Shown one piece after another: positions 23,041-31,189 of a stretch of DNA of 45,377 nucleotides (position 1 is the first letter of the stretch; the number at the start of each line of letters is the position of its first letter). A model generated the notes under the pieces. It was not told the DNA's origin and ran no database searches. It saw only the letters and a list, made by a program, of their open reading frames with translations. The DNA is taken from NCBI GenBank assembly GCA_043816165.1, contig JBDRIE010000018.1, positions 1 through 45,377 of the forward strand, read 5' to 3'. The position numbers and the translations under genes are program-made. The DNA is from JAACEU01 sp043816165 (GTDB lineage Bacteria; Patescibacteriota; Gracilibacteria; UBA1369; LOWO2-01-FULL-3).

Positions 23041-23683
23041 AAAAATAATTTACAATCGTATTCGACTTAGCCTACATATCCGCTCTGACGCAGATGATTC
23101 GGTTTTTAATGAAATATTCATCGAAAGAGATTACAAAGACCTCGAAGCAATTATCACAAAAGCAACGAATCAAATAATCGACATCGGAGGACACACCGGA
23201 ATGTTCGCGATTTATGCAAGAACATTAAACCCAAACGTACCAATAACAACCTACGAACCCGGAAATGAAAATTTCAAAACTCTCAAAGAAAATCTCAAAC
23301 AAAACCACATAAAAAATATCCAAGCAAAAAATCTCGCAATCTCAAGCAAACAAGGTCAAGCAACCCTATACCTCAGCGAAGACTCCCACAACCATTCATT
23401 AACAAAAAAATCCGACAAAACCCAAATCACCCAAACAACAACCCTCGCGCACATAATAAAAGCCAAAACCGACCTCGTAAAAATCGATGCAGAAGGCGCA
23501 GAATTCGAAATCATAGAATCTACACCACTAGAAACTCTGAAACTCATAAAAACCATATACATCGAATACCACAGGTCAGACTCAACGTCCTTAACCCAAA
23601 AACTCCAAAAAGCCGGATTCCACACAAAAACAAAACCTTCTCATTACGACTCATCAATGGGATTTATTCTAGCAAAAGCATAA
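23027..23683 (+). CDS. FkbM family SAM-dependent methyltransferase
   Basis: 218 residues. The SAM-binding motif is IIDIGGHTGMFAIYA (about 51-65) and the FkbM block follows with TTYEPGNENFKTLKENL. The later KIDAEGAEFEIIES is the family signature near the active site. FkbM enzymes methylate hydroxyl groups on sugars or other natural products. The gene starts inside the toxin gene (14-base overlap), so it can be co-expressed with the toxin-antitoxin pair, an unusual companion. Its 3' end overlaps the convergent ZIP transporter gene by 20 bases. Confidence 0.82.
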   Translation: MSHLKKIIYNRIRLSLHIRSDADDSVFNEIFIERDYKDLEAIITKATNQIIDIGGHTGMFAIYARTLNPNVPITTYEPGNENFKTLKENLKQNHIKNIQAKNLAISSKQGQATLYLSEDSHNHSLTKKSDKTQITQTTTLAHIIKAKTDLVKIDAEGAEFEIIESTPLETLKLIKTIYIEYHRSDSTSLTQKLQKAGFHTKTKPSHYDSSMGFILAKA

Positions 23684-24407
23684 CAAGCATCACACCAATT
23701 CCCAGCAAGAAAAATAAGAATTGCAGCAAAGACCTGGAAATCCTCACTTCTTTGTGCAACTCAGGAATCAAGTCAGCTCCCGCAATATAGATAAATCCAC
23801 CGGCTGCGAAAGGAACCAAAAATACAGCCAAATCCTCCACGTAAACGCTCACCAAAAGAGCCACAACAACACCAAATACGGAAAACAAAGAAATAACAAA
23901 GTTCAAAACCAAAGCTCTGGCTTTCGTAAAACCACCATGCAAAAGAACACCGAAATCTCCAATCTCCTGAGGAATCTCATGTAAAATCACGGCAATAGTG
24001 GTCGCTATTCCAACCGGTATGCTGACAAGATATGCGGCTCCTATTACCAATCCATCAATAAAATTATGAACTCCATCTCCAAACAGATTCATAATCGCAT
24101 ATGGATGTGGATGCTCATCACAAGTAGGGAGGTGACAGTGCCTCCAATGAACCACTTTTTCCACAATAAACATCACGCCAATACCAACCAGCAAATATAT
24201 AGAAATATTAAAACCAAAACCATGCTCCTCCACCACACTCGGCAACAAATGAATAAAAGCATCACCAAGCAAAGCACCCGCCGCAAAGCTGATCATATAG
24301 ATCAAAACCTTCTTCAATCGTTCAACCTTTATAGAAAGCGTAAAAACACCAACAAGAGATATCAAACTAACAACCAATACACTCCCAAGAGAATATAACC
24401 AAACCAT
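23664..24407 (-). CDS. ZIP family metal transporter
   Basis: 247 residues with about eight membrane helices. The ZIP metal-site helices are clear: NLFGDGVHNFIDGLVIGAAY (helix IV) and AVILHEIPQEIGDFGVLLHG (helix V), with the HN..D and HE..QE residues intact. HWRHCHLPTCDEHPHPYA between helices III and IV is the usual His-rich cytoplasmic loop. It probably imports zinc or another divalent metal. The start ATG shares one base with the stop of the upstream four-helix protein (TAATG), so the two are coupled. Confidence 0.88.
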   Translation of the reverse strand: MVWLYSLGSVLVVSLISLVGVFTLSIKVERLKKVLIYMISFAAGALLGDAFIHLLPSVVEEHGFGFNISIYLLVGIGVMFIVEKVVHWRHCHLPTCDEHPHPYAIMNLFGDGVHNFIDGLVIGAAYLVSIPVGIATTIAVILHEIPQEIGDFGVLLHGGFTKARALVLNFVISLFSVFGVVVALLVSVYVEDLAVFLVPFAAGGFIYIAGADLIPELHKEVRISRSLLQFLFFLLGIGVMLVMLLLE

Positions 24408-24826
24408 TATTTAGTAGCTTTAGGTAATGTCTTCGCAAATGAGTAATAAACCGCAACTCCACCGGCAACAAGAGCCAGATAAACACCAAGCCCAATCATT
24501 GAAAACGAAAAGCTAGTATCAATTATCCAAAGAACAGGCCCGGCAAGCATTGCAACTGAGAAAATCTTCAACAATATCTCTTCCTTCCAAGGCAAATTAT
24601 ATTTCACGCCAACTTTTGGTAGCAACCAATTTAAAACGATTGCCAATGAAGCGATGGTAGTCAGCATCCCATAACTGTGCCACCCATTTACTGAAGCGGA
24701 ACCGAATGAACCAAAAGAAATAGACCACCACGGCAAAAAACTCGCCACAACACCAGCAAGACCGGCAACAACAATTCGTTGACGACCAACAGGTTCTTTT
24801 TTGAATTTCATTTTTAGATCTTCCAT
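24407..24826 (-). CDS. Four-helix membrane protein, unknown
   Basis: 139 residues from the ATG at 24824-24826. Four hydrophobic segments are visible (about 18-33, 52-70, 86-104, 108-128). The first loop holds LPWWSISFGSFGSASVNGWH, a pattern seen in small uncharacterised membrane proteins. A longer frame up to 25222 runs antisense to the antiporter gene and is not credible. A second start five codons later (24811) has GGAAGA at good distance and could also be used. It is coupled to the ZIP gene, so a supporting role in metal transport is possible but unproven. Confidence 0.65.
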   Translation of the reverse strand: MEDLKMKFKKEPVGRQRIVVAGLAGVVASFLPWWSISFGSFGSASVNGWHSYGMLTTIASLAIVLNWLLPKVGVKYNLPWKEEILLKIFSVAMLAGPVLWIIDTSFSFSMIGLGVYLALVAGGVAVYYSFAKTLPKATK

Positions 24827-24899
24827 ATAAAATGAGGTTAAATTATTTTCGCTATAGTACGCCAATTGTACAGAAAAGCCGATAAAAACCACAAGTCTT

Positions 24900-24927
24900 T
24901 TTACGAAGCCCGGACTTCTGTTATAAT
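24900..24927 (+). promoter_or_regulatory. Extended -10 promoter giving a leaderless antiporter mRNA
   Basis: TGTTATAAT (24919-24927) is an extended -10 element with a perfect TATAAT at 24922-24927; TTTACG (24900-24905) lies 16 bases before. The ATG at 24934 follows after 6 bases, so transcription should begin at or next to the start codon. Confidence 0.7.
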
Positions 24928-24933
24928 CCAACC

Positions 24934-26097
24934 ATGGGAGATTTTCACAGTATATTGATATTAATGGTTGTAGTTTGGGGCATGGGAAAGCTATTTCGCG
25001 TGTTGTCTTTCCCGGTGGTTTTTGGTGAAGTCCTCGGAGGTATTTTGGTAGGGCCGTTGGTGTTGAATATTGTCGACCCGGGAAGCGTTTCGATACAGGT
25101 CTTGGCCGAATTGGGAATCTTTTTCTTAATGCTACACGCAGGCCTCGAAACTGACCCACAAGCCCTTTTGAAAGGATCAAGAAAAGCAATTCTGGTTGCG
25201 ATCGGAGGAGTATTGTTGCCACTGATCGGAGGATTTTATGTGTCTCAATATCTCGGTTATGATTTAATAAAATCCTTATTCATCGGGACAGCGATATCGG
25301 CAACATCAATAGCAATTTCAGTCAGAATTTTGAAAGACTGCCATATTCGAAATACAACTTTTGCAAACAAAGTACTGAACGCGGCATTGATAAGCGATAT
25401 CATAATCCTGATAATATTCTCAGCGGTGATTAAGCTCGTAGAAAACGGCGCAGTAAATGCATCAGAACTGATTTTCCTTTTAATCAAAATAATTTTATTC
25501 TTCGCTGTAGTACTGGTCGCCGGATTCAAGCTCAGCAAGTATTCCGGGAAATTTTTAAAGAACAAAGGATTTACTTTCACACTGATAATCGCCCTGTTTT
25601 TGGGGCTGGTAGCCGAATGGATTGGGCTTCACGTAATAATTGGAGCATTCCTTGCAGGATTATTTATTCACGAAGAAATACTTTACGGAAAAACTTACAA
25701 AAAAATAGAAGACAGGATTTATGGCATCAGCTATGGATTTTTGGGTCCAATATTTTTCACGAGCTTGGCATTTAATCTTGATTTCAAAGGCTTAATGGAA
25801 GAGCCAATGATATTCTTGATGCTTTTTGGTGTAGCATTCCTCGGAAAATTCTTAGGCTCATACATAATGGCAATGCTTCAAAAAATTCAACCAATGAAGT
25901 CAGTACTTCTTGGCCTTACCATGAACAGTAGGGGAGCTGTCGACCTTGTCATTATATCAATCGGGCTCAAATATAGAATAATCGATCAACAAATATTCTC
26001 CATTCTCGTAGTTTTAGCCTTTGCAACAACACTCCTCTCGATAATTGCGATTAGAATATTGAAAAAACGCGTTCGCTTCAAAGTCTTACGAAGATAA
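24934..26097 (+). CDS. CPA2-type cation/proton antiporter (KefB/NapA-like)
   Basis: 387 residues with about 12 membrane helices. The start FPVVFGEVLGGILVGPLVLN and LAELGIFFLMLHAGLETDP are typical of the monovalent cation/proton antiporter-2 family, as is GLTMNSRGAVDLVIISIGLK. The ion-site segment reads AALISDIIILIIF, with a single Asp rather than the DD pair of NapA-like exchangers, and no C-terminal TrkA domain is present. Exchange of sodium or potassium for protons is expected. The mRNA is probably leaderless. Its 3' end overlaps the convergent nuclease gene by 12 bases. Confidence 0.87.
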   Translation: MGDFHSILILMVVVWGMGKLFRVLSFPVVFGEVLGGILVGPLVLNIVDPGSVSIQVLAELGIFFLMLHAGLETDPQALLKGSRKAILVAIGGVLLPLIGGFYVSQYLGYDLIKSLFIGTAISATSIAISVRILKDCHIRNTTFANKVLNAALISDIIILIIFSAVIKLVENGAVNASELIFLLIKIILFFAVVLVAGFKLSKYSGKFLKNKGFTFTLIIALFLGLVAEWIGLHVIIGAFLAGLFIHEEILYGKTYKKIEDRIYGISYGFLGPIFFTSLAFNLDFKGLMEEPMIFLMLFGVAFLGKFLGSYIMAMLQKIQPMKSVLLGLTMNSRGAVDLVIISIGLKYRIIDQQIFSILVVLAFATTLLSIIAIRILKKRVRFKVLRR

Positions 26098-27501
26098 TTT
26101 GGCAAAATCTATTTCTACCTCCTCACCGAGACTTGGAATATAAACATCGTCATATCCGTTCTGGTGTAGAGCTTCATTAAAAGCATTAAGCTGCTTCTCT
26201 TCCCCATGTACCAGGAAAATCTTTTTCAATCCCTCAACTTTGCCAATATAATCAAGCAAATCACTTCTATCCGCATGAGCGGAAAAAGCATCCATTACAT
26301 AAACAGAAGCTTTTACCTTGTATGGATCACCAAAGATTTTGACTTGTTTATGCCCATCCACGAGCTTTCGCCCAAGTGTGTGCTCCGCTTGATATCCAAC
26401 GATTAGGACAATATTTTTAGGGTCTTCAATATTATTTTTAAGATGATGAAGAATTCGACCGTGCTCGCACATCCCGGAAGCAGAAATGATAATCATTGGT
26501 CCCGGTTTTTCATTCAGAGCTTTTGAATCCTCCACGGAACGCGTATACGTCAATTCATTGAAACCAAAGGGATTATCTCCATGTTTTATAAACTCATCAG
26601 CCGTTTCCTTGTCAAAACACTCCATATGCATTCGGAAAACCTCGGTCACATTGCCGGCAAGCGGACTATCTACATATACCGGGAAACTTGGAATTTTCTT
26701 CGCCTTCCGTAGTCTATGAATATGATAAATAACCTCTTGAGCTCGTTCCATTGCAAAAGAAGGAATAACTAATTTACCTCCATCTTTACACATTTTATTT
26801 ATAATAGTTGTTAAATCCTCATCAATAGTCTGCAAAGCCGAGTGAAGCTTGTTTCCATATGTAGTTTCTGTGATAAGCACGTCAGTTTGAGGAATCAGCT
26901 GAGGATCTCTCAAGATTGGTAACCCGCGTCGACCCAAATCTCCCGTAAAACAAAGGCGTAAATGCTTTTTCGTTTTCTTATCATAAAGAATCAAATGAAC
27001 TAAAGAAGAACCGAGAATGTGTCCGGCATCATAAAACGAAGCCACGATCCCATCAGCAACAATAAAACTCTGTTCATAATCAACCGCATGAAATTGCTTC
27101 AAAGCATTCTCAGCGTCCTCAAGCACGTACAAAGGCTCCTCAATAAAACCACCATTTTTTTTCTTTTTCTTCAACCATTCAAATTCCCGTTCCTGGATAT
27201 ATGCACTATCCGCAAGCATATAATTGCAAAGATCTCGAGTAGCATGAGTACAATATATCGGTCCGGAGTAACCGGATTTAGATAAATAGGGTAATAGCCC
27301 ACTATGATCAATATGGGCATGAGAAAGAATCACCGCATCAATTTCCTTCGGATCAAAAAGAAACTCTCTATTTTTCTTATCAGCCTCTTCACGACGCCCC
27401 TGGAACATTCCGCAGTCCAGAAGGATCTTTTTCCCGTTGAAAGTGATTACGTGCTTCGAACCCGTGACCTCCCTGGCAGCTCCCGCAAATTTAATTTTCA
27501 T
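26086..27501 (-). CDS. Metallo-beta-lactamase/beta-CASP RNA nuclease
   Basis: 471 residues. The metal site is HAHIDH (61-66), with the further motifs TGDLGR and TETTYGN. The beta-CASP part holds SASGMCEHGRILHHLKNN and IVLIVGYQAEHTLGRKL, and the end carries DAFSAHADRSDLLDYI and FLVHGEE. This is the YSH1/CPSF-73-like single-chain type, without the RNase J C-terminal domain. Such enzymes process or degrade RNA. It is the third gene of a minus-strand group (glutaredoxin, CapA-like, nuclease) with gaps of 9 and 12 bases. It could act on transcripts of the window, including the hammerhead RNA, but nothing shows that directly. Confidence 0.92.
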   Translation of the reverse strand: MKIKFAGAAREVTGSKHVITFNGKKILLDCGMFQGRREEADKKNREFLFDPKEIDAVILSHAHIDHSGLLPYLSKSGYSGPIYCTHATRDLCNYMLADSAYIQEREFEWLKKKKKNGGFIEEPLYVLEDAENALKQFHAVDYEQSFIVADGIVASFYDAGHILGSSLVHLILYDKKTKKHLRLCFTGDLGRRGLPILRDPQLIPQTDVLITETTYGNKLHSALQTIDEDLTTIINKMCKDGGKLVIPSFAMERAQEVIYHIHRLRKAKKIPSFPVYVDSPLAGNVTEVFRMHMECFDKETADEFIKHGDNPFGFNELTYTRSVEDSKALNEKPGPMIIISASGMCEHGRILHHLKNNIEDPKNIVLIVGYQAEHTLGRKLVDGHKQVKIFGDPYKVKASVYVMDAFSAHADRSDLLDYIGKVEGLKKIFLVHGEEKQLNAFNEALHQNGYDDVYIPSLGEEVEIDFAKLSS

Positions 27502-27513
27502 AAGTAAATTATA

Positions 27514-28539
27514 TCACAGATTGATTTCAATCAAACCACTTCTTATTTGTTTCTGTACATCCTCGGTATAATCGGAATAATTAATGAAATTCTCTATCCA
27601 AACATCAAACTCCTCGTCAGTAAGTAGTCGCGGCTTAGACATTTCACTTTTCATTGGATAAAGTTTTATAGAAAATTTTTCTTCAGAAAAAGTAAACAAA
27701 ACTCCTAATTCCTCTTGTGTTGCAGTCGACCAATATTGGTCAAAAACAAAATTTCCAAGAGACCAAAAAATCGGACGATCATTGTAAATTTCAAACCCCT
27801 GTACAACATGTGGATGATGACCGATCACGACATCAGCCCCCGCATCAACAAACTCCCGACCCGGCTCCACCTGCATCCCATTATCAGGATAATGGTTGTA
27901 CTCCACACCCCAATGAATCGTGACAATTACGTAATCAACATCACGACTTATATCCTCAATCAAAGTCACAGCCGCCTCCTGATCCAGATTGTGCCCGACA
28001 TCGTCAAAGCAGACAAAAGCGTACTGTATCCCGCCCTTTTCTCTCTTATAAACACTATCATAGTCCACCTCGCTGGGATGACCACACCATCCAATGCCAT
28101 AATCCTCCAAAGCATTAATAGTGCTCCATCTTCCATCCCATCCCTGATCCAAAGCATGATTATTTACAATCGTCAAAACATCAAAACCTTTCTCCTTCAA
28201 AAATGGAGCAATATCCTCATTGAAAGAAAAATTCATAGAAGTACCACCCTTTTTCCCTTCACCTTTTATTGGTCCCTCAAGATTGGCAAAAAGAACATCC
28301 GCATCATCAAGCATCTCCTTAACATTCTCAAAAATATAATCCTTTCCGTTCTGATCCATCAAAACCCTTACATACCTCCCAAGCATCATATCCCCAAACG
28401 CCATCACGGTAAGCTCCTCATCCTTTGGTTCAAACCTCATAATATTCATAATGTCGTCTATCACAACTTTTCCGGACTGAACATTATAAACAAGCACCGA
28501 AGCAATGATTAATCCGCCAAGTATAGCCCATTTATTCAT
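27514..28539 (-). CDS. CapA/PgsA-like metallophosphatase-fold protein
   Basis: 341 residues. A membrane anchor (WAILGGLIIASVLVYNV) leads into the PGA_cap domain: VMAFGDMMLGR, VLFANLEGPI, VNNHALDQGWDG, IVTIHWGVEYN, VVIGHHPHVVQG and FWSLGNFVFDQ. The Asp, Asn and His residues of a dimetal phosphatase site are all present. CapA proteins were first linked to poly-gamma-glutamate capsule export, and many relatives act on cell-surface polymers. No capB/capC genes are nearby, so a different surface polymer is likely. The protein would face outside. Confidence 0.85.
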   Translation of the reverse strand: MNKWAILGGLIIASVLVYNVQSGKVVIDDIMNIMRFEPKDEELTVMAFGDMMLGRYVRVLMDQNGKDYIFENVKEMLDDADVLFANLEGPIKGEGKKGGTSMNFSFNEDIAPFLKEKGFDVLTIVNNHALDQGWDGRWSTINALEDYGIGWCGHPSEVDYDSVYKREKGGIQYAFVCFDDVGHNLDQEAAVTLIEDISRDVDYVIVTIHWGVEYNHYPDNGMQVEPGREFVDAGADVVIGHHPHVVQGFEIYNDRPIFWSLGNFVFDQYWSTATQEELGVLFTFSEEKFSIKLYPMKSEMSKPRLLTDEEFDVWIENFINYSDYTEDVQKQIRSGLIEINL

Positions 28540-28548
28540 ACGGAAGAT

Positions 28549-28806
28549 TTATAGGTCGAGCATGCTATCCAATTCTCCCTGAGAATCCAGAGCCTTCAGA
28601 TCATCAAAAGTACCAATGTGGTGACCATTTATAAATACTTGAGGAGTGTCGGTCCGTCCGCCGGATTTGACTTCCATTTCTTTTTTCAACGCCGGATCTT
28701 CATCTACAATCATCTCACTATAATCAACATTCTTCTCCTCGAGAAATATTTTACAATTTTTTGAATAAGGACAATATGATTTTGTATACAAAACTACTTT
28801 TGCCAT
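28549..28806 (-). CDS. Glutaredoxin
   Basis: 85 residues. The active site is CPYSKNC with Cys12 and Ser15, so it is a monothiol-like CPYS form, with a further Cys18. The glutathione-binding part TPQVFINGHHIGTFDDL includes the cis-proline loop and the GG-type motif is changed to GT. It reduces disulfides or binds an iron-sulfur cluster. The gene is first in a short minus-strand operon. CPR cells often lack glutathione synthesis, so the electron donor is open. Confidence 0.9.
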   Translation of the reverse strand: MAKVVLYTKSYCPYSKNCKIFLEEKNVDYSEMIVDEDPALKKEMEVKSGGRTDTPQVFINGHHIGTFDDLKALDSQGELDSMLDL

Positions 28807-28930
28807 AGAAATTTAAGGTTAAGGAGATCTCTAATTTCTACTCATTATGATACATTTTTCCGGCTAAAATTGAAAGCCCCGCCCACAACAAAAATCACAT
28901 TAATTCTCATATCCAAATAATACATCCTCA

Positions 28931-28939
28931 TGCTAAAAT
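28931..28939 (+). promoter_or_regulatory. Extended -10 element for leaderless rnhA
   Basis: TGCTAAAAT (28931-28939) matches TGnTATAAT in all but one position, and the rnhA ATG follows after 7 bases. No -35 box is seen. The layout predicts a leaderless mRNA. Confidence 0.5.
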
Positions 28940-28946
28940 CAAAAAC

Positions 28947-29402
28947 ATGAAAGACGACAAAATTCACATTTACACAGACGGATCATGCATCGGGAACCCG
29001 GGACCGGGCGGTTGGGGAGCGATTATCCTATACAATGAAAAAGAACACGACCTCAAAGGGGGCGACCACGACACAACCAACAACCGAATGGAAATGACCG
29101 CCATCATTCACGCCCTGAAATGGATCCGCCAATCCAAAAACATTCCAACAGAAGAGCTCGACCAAGCCCGCATCACAATTCATTCAGACTCAAACCTCAT
29201 AATCCAAACTCTAAACAAAGGCTGGAAGCGCAAAGCAAACACCGACCTCTGGGCAGAGATGGACAAACAACGAGCTTGGCTAAACATTCAGTGGGTTTGG
29301 GTAAAAGCCCACGCCGACAACCACTACAACAACAAAGTGGACGAAATCGCCCTAGCCCAAGCCAAAAAGCACCACCCGCACCCGCGCACCTGCAACCCCT
29401 AA
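28947..29402 (+). CDS. rnhA: Ribonuclease HI
   Basis: 151 residues, normal length. The catalytic acids are Asp11 (IYTDGSCIGNPGPGGWG), Glu49 (NNRMEMTA), Asp81 (IHSDSN) and Asp132 (NKVDEIA), and the catalytic-loop His is in VKAHADN (His122). The basic-loop segment NKGWKRKANTDLWAEMD is present. It removes the RNA strand of RNA-DNA hybrids during replication and repair. The start is fixed by the leaderless promoter. The stop overlaps the convergent trxA by four bases. Confidence 0.95.
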   Translation: MKDDKIHIYTDGSCIGNPGPGGWGAIILYNEKEHDLKGGDHDTTNNRMEMTAIIHALKWIRQSKNIPTEELDQARITIHSDSNLIIQTLNKGWKRKANTDLWAEMDKQRAWLNIQWVWVKAHADNHYNNKVDEIALAQAKKHHPHPRTCNP

Positions 29403-29716
29403 AGCGCATCCAGCTTCGCCTTCAATGCTTCTTTACTTTGGAATCCCATCAATTTATCTACAGCTTCTCCACCTTTGAAGAAAATTAATGTTGGAATGCT
29501 TTGAACTCCATATTTCCCGGCCACAGTAGGACTCGCATCAACATCCAATTTTCCGATCTTTACTTTTCCTTCATATTCTCCGGTCAATTCCTCAACGATA
29601 GGTCCAAGCATTTTGCATGGTCCGCACCATTCAGCGAAAAAATCCACTAATACAGGTACATCGGATTTCAAAACTTCTTCTCCGAAGTTGTCGTCTGTAA
29701 ATATTATCTCAGCCAT
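29399..29716 (-). CDS. trxA: Thioredoxin
   Basis: 105 residues, typical. Active site AEWCGPCKMLGP with Cys31 and Cys34; the cis-Pro loop is YGVQSIPTLIFFKGG. It reduces protein disulfides in the cytoplasm. It follows a hypothetical gene on the same strand by 24 bases and may share its transcript. Confidence 0.95.
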   Translation of the reverse strand: MAEIIFTDDNFGEEVLKSDVPVLVDFFAEWCGPCKMLGPIVEELTGEYEGKVKIGKLDVDASPTVAGKYGVQSIPTLIFFKGGEAVDKLMGFQSKEALKAKLDAL

Positions 29717-29740
29717 AATATAAAAAATTAAAAATTAATT

Positions 29741-31006
29741 CTACTGCAGTGTAGCAGATTTGAAAATCTCTTTCACTTCATTATTCCACTCTTTTGTGTC
29801 AGTAGAACTCACTTTTCCCAAATAAGATTTTCGCAGAATTCGTAAAAAAGGAAGCTTTCTAATCGCATACTGATAAGGAGAATGTCGAAGTTCTCTCTTA
29901 TCCATATAACAAGGATCTTTTACGAAATCCAATACGACCAAAGCTTGATCGATCTCCCTAACTTTGTCCTCAACTTTCTCGGAAGGAGAACCTCTTTCCA
30001 TAATTATCTTGAAGAAGAACATATCGTATTGTTTTTGTTCCTCTGTATCCTCTTCGCCTCCTTGCTTCCATCTTGGAAGAATACTAAAGCAAACCACATT
30101 TTTTTCAGGAATTGCAAACATTATCCATTTGATGAAACTCTCTTTCACCGCTCTATCTTGAGCGATCCCGTAATATACTCCATACTCATCCACTAAGTCT
30201 TGGAAAATCTTAGTCTTTTCTTTGAGGCCTTCTTCCTCAAAAATAAAATTATCAACAGTTACTGCCAAATCTTGATCCATTTTTTGAATATCTTTCAAAC
30301 TTACTGCCTTTCCACCCTTCATCTTATAAGCCAATTTCAACAAAGTTGTAGCATGGTATTCCGGGAAAACCTCTTTCAGCACATCATTCACAAGCATTTC
30401 ATACATTCCACCAAGCATTTCATTCATCTTCTCCTGAAAAAATTCAAAATCATTACCAAGTTTAGAGAAGAAAATATTCAGCCCGTCATCCATCACCACT
30501 TTCAAAGTGTATTCCATGTCATCAAATTCATGGAAATTCACAAAATCATAATGAATAGCGAAAGCATCCTGAGTCTCAGGTACAATCACCAAGCTTTTTT
30601 CAAACAATTTTATCTTACAATGTCCTTTATTTATCATTTTCCCAAATTTGCTCACTCTCTGAAAATCTCCTTCAAATTCAGCCTTCAATTTCCCTCTCTT
30701 CATAAACAAAGCATCCATCAAAAACTCATTTCTTGCCTTAAACAAATCGATCAAAAGCTGATTGAAAAGCGTCCCGGAATCCAGAAGAACATATTTCTCC
30801 TTAGAAAAAGTGATAAAGGAAATTTTCTCATCCCTATAATAAAACTCTTTAATCTCAGCAAAGTTAATAAGTTCGCCTTTGTCGGCAGCTCCCTTCCCCT
30901 TCAAACGGAATCCCTTCGCATACACAACAACTTCCCCCTCTTTATCGAGGAGAACTTTGTTTGAAAAACTGGATTTTTGGTAACGAAGATTATAAGAAAC
31001 TTCCAT
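29741..31006 (-). CDS. Hypothetical cytoplasmic protein (421 residues)
   Basis: No family recognised. The first 240 residues look like two tandem beta-rich PH-like units, with repeating strand patterns such as ELINFAEIKEFYYRDEKISF and HCKIKLFEKSLVIV followed by FVNFHEFDDMEYTLKV. The rest is mixed alpha/beta with many charged residues. There is no signal peptide or membrane segment. It stands upstream of trxA with a 24-base gap. The PH-like reading is only from strand patterning and the role is unknown. Confidence 0.65.
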   Translation of the reverse strand: MEVSYNLRYQKSSFSNKVLLDKEGEVVVYAKGFRLKGKGAADKGELINFAEIKEFYYRDEKISFITFSKEKYVLLDSGTLFNQLLIDLFKARNEFLMDALFMKRGKLKAEFEGDFQRVSKFGKMINKGHCKIKLFEKSLVIVPETQDAFAIHYDFVNFHEFDDMEYTLKVVMDDGLNIFFSKLGNDFEFFQEKMNEMLGGMYEMLVNDVLKEVFPEYHATTLLKLAYKMKGGKAVSLKDIQKMDQDLAVTVDNFIFEEEGLKEKTKIFQDLVDEYGVYYGIAQDRAVKESFIKWIMFAIPEKNVVCFSILPRWKQGGEEDTEEQKQYDMFFFKIIMERGSPSEKVEDKVREIDQALVVLDFVKDPCYMDKRELRHSPYQYAIRKLPFLRILRKSYLGKVSSTDTKEWNNEVKEIFKSATLQ

Positions 31007-31131
31007 AAGAAGAATAGTGTTAGCCCCAGTTGAAATATGAACATGAAAGTTACCGGGGAGGACTATAACTGGACGTCAAGAATTTGTAAAGGAAAAACCA
31101 TAATTCCCACTCTTGCGCAACCCCCGTATTA

Positions 31132-31160
31132 TTGATAAAGAAGGCAAAAAATGATACAAT
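31132..31160 (+). promoter_or_regulatory. Promoter of the amidase-SpoIID gene
   Basis: TTGATA (31132-31137), 17-base spacer, TACAAT (31155-31160). Start near 31167, which excludes the in-frame ATG at 31151 and supports the start at 31190. Confidence 0.7.
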
Positions 31161-31189
31161 ACCAAGACAAAAAACGTATATATATTTGT

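Noticed and set aside
24827..25222. N-terminal extension of the four-helix membrane protein
   Set aside because: The extension is antisense to the conserved start of the antiporter gene and to its promoter; the protein starts at 24826.
27450..27485. tRNA-like stretch (CTTCGAACCCGTGACC)
   Set aside because: It recalls the T-arm of a tRNA gene, but no cloverleaf can be built and it codes for the start of the beta-CASP nuclease.
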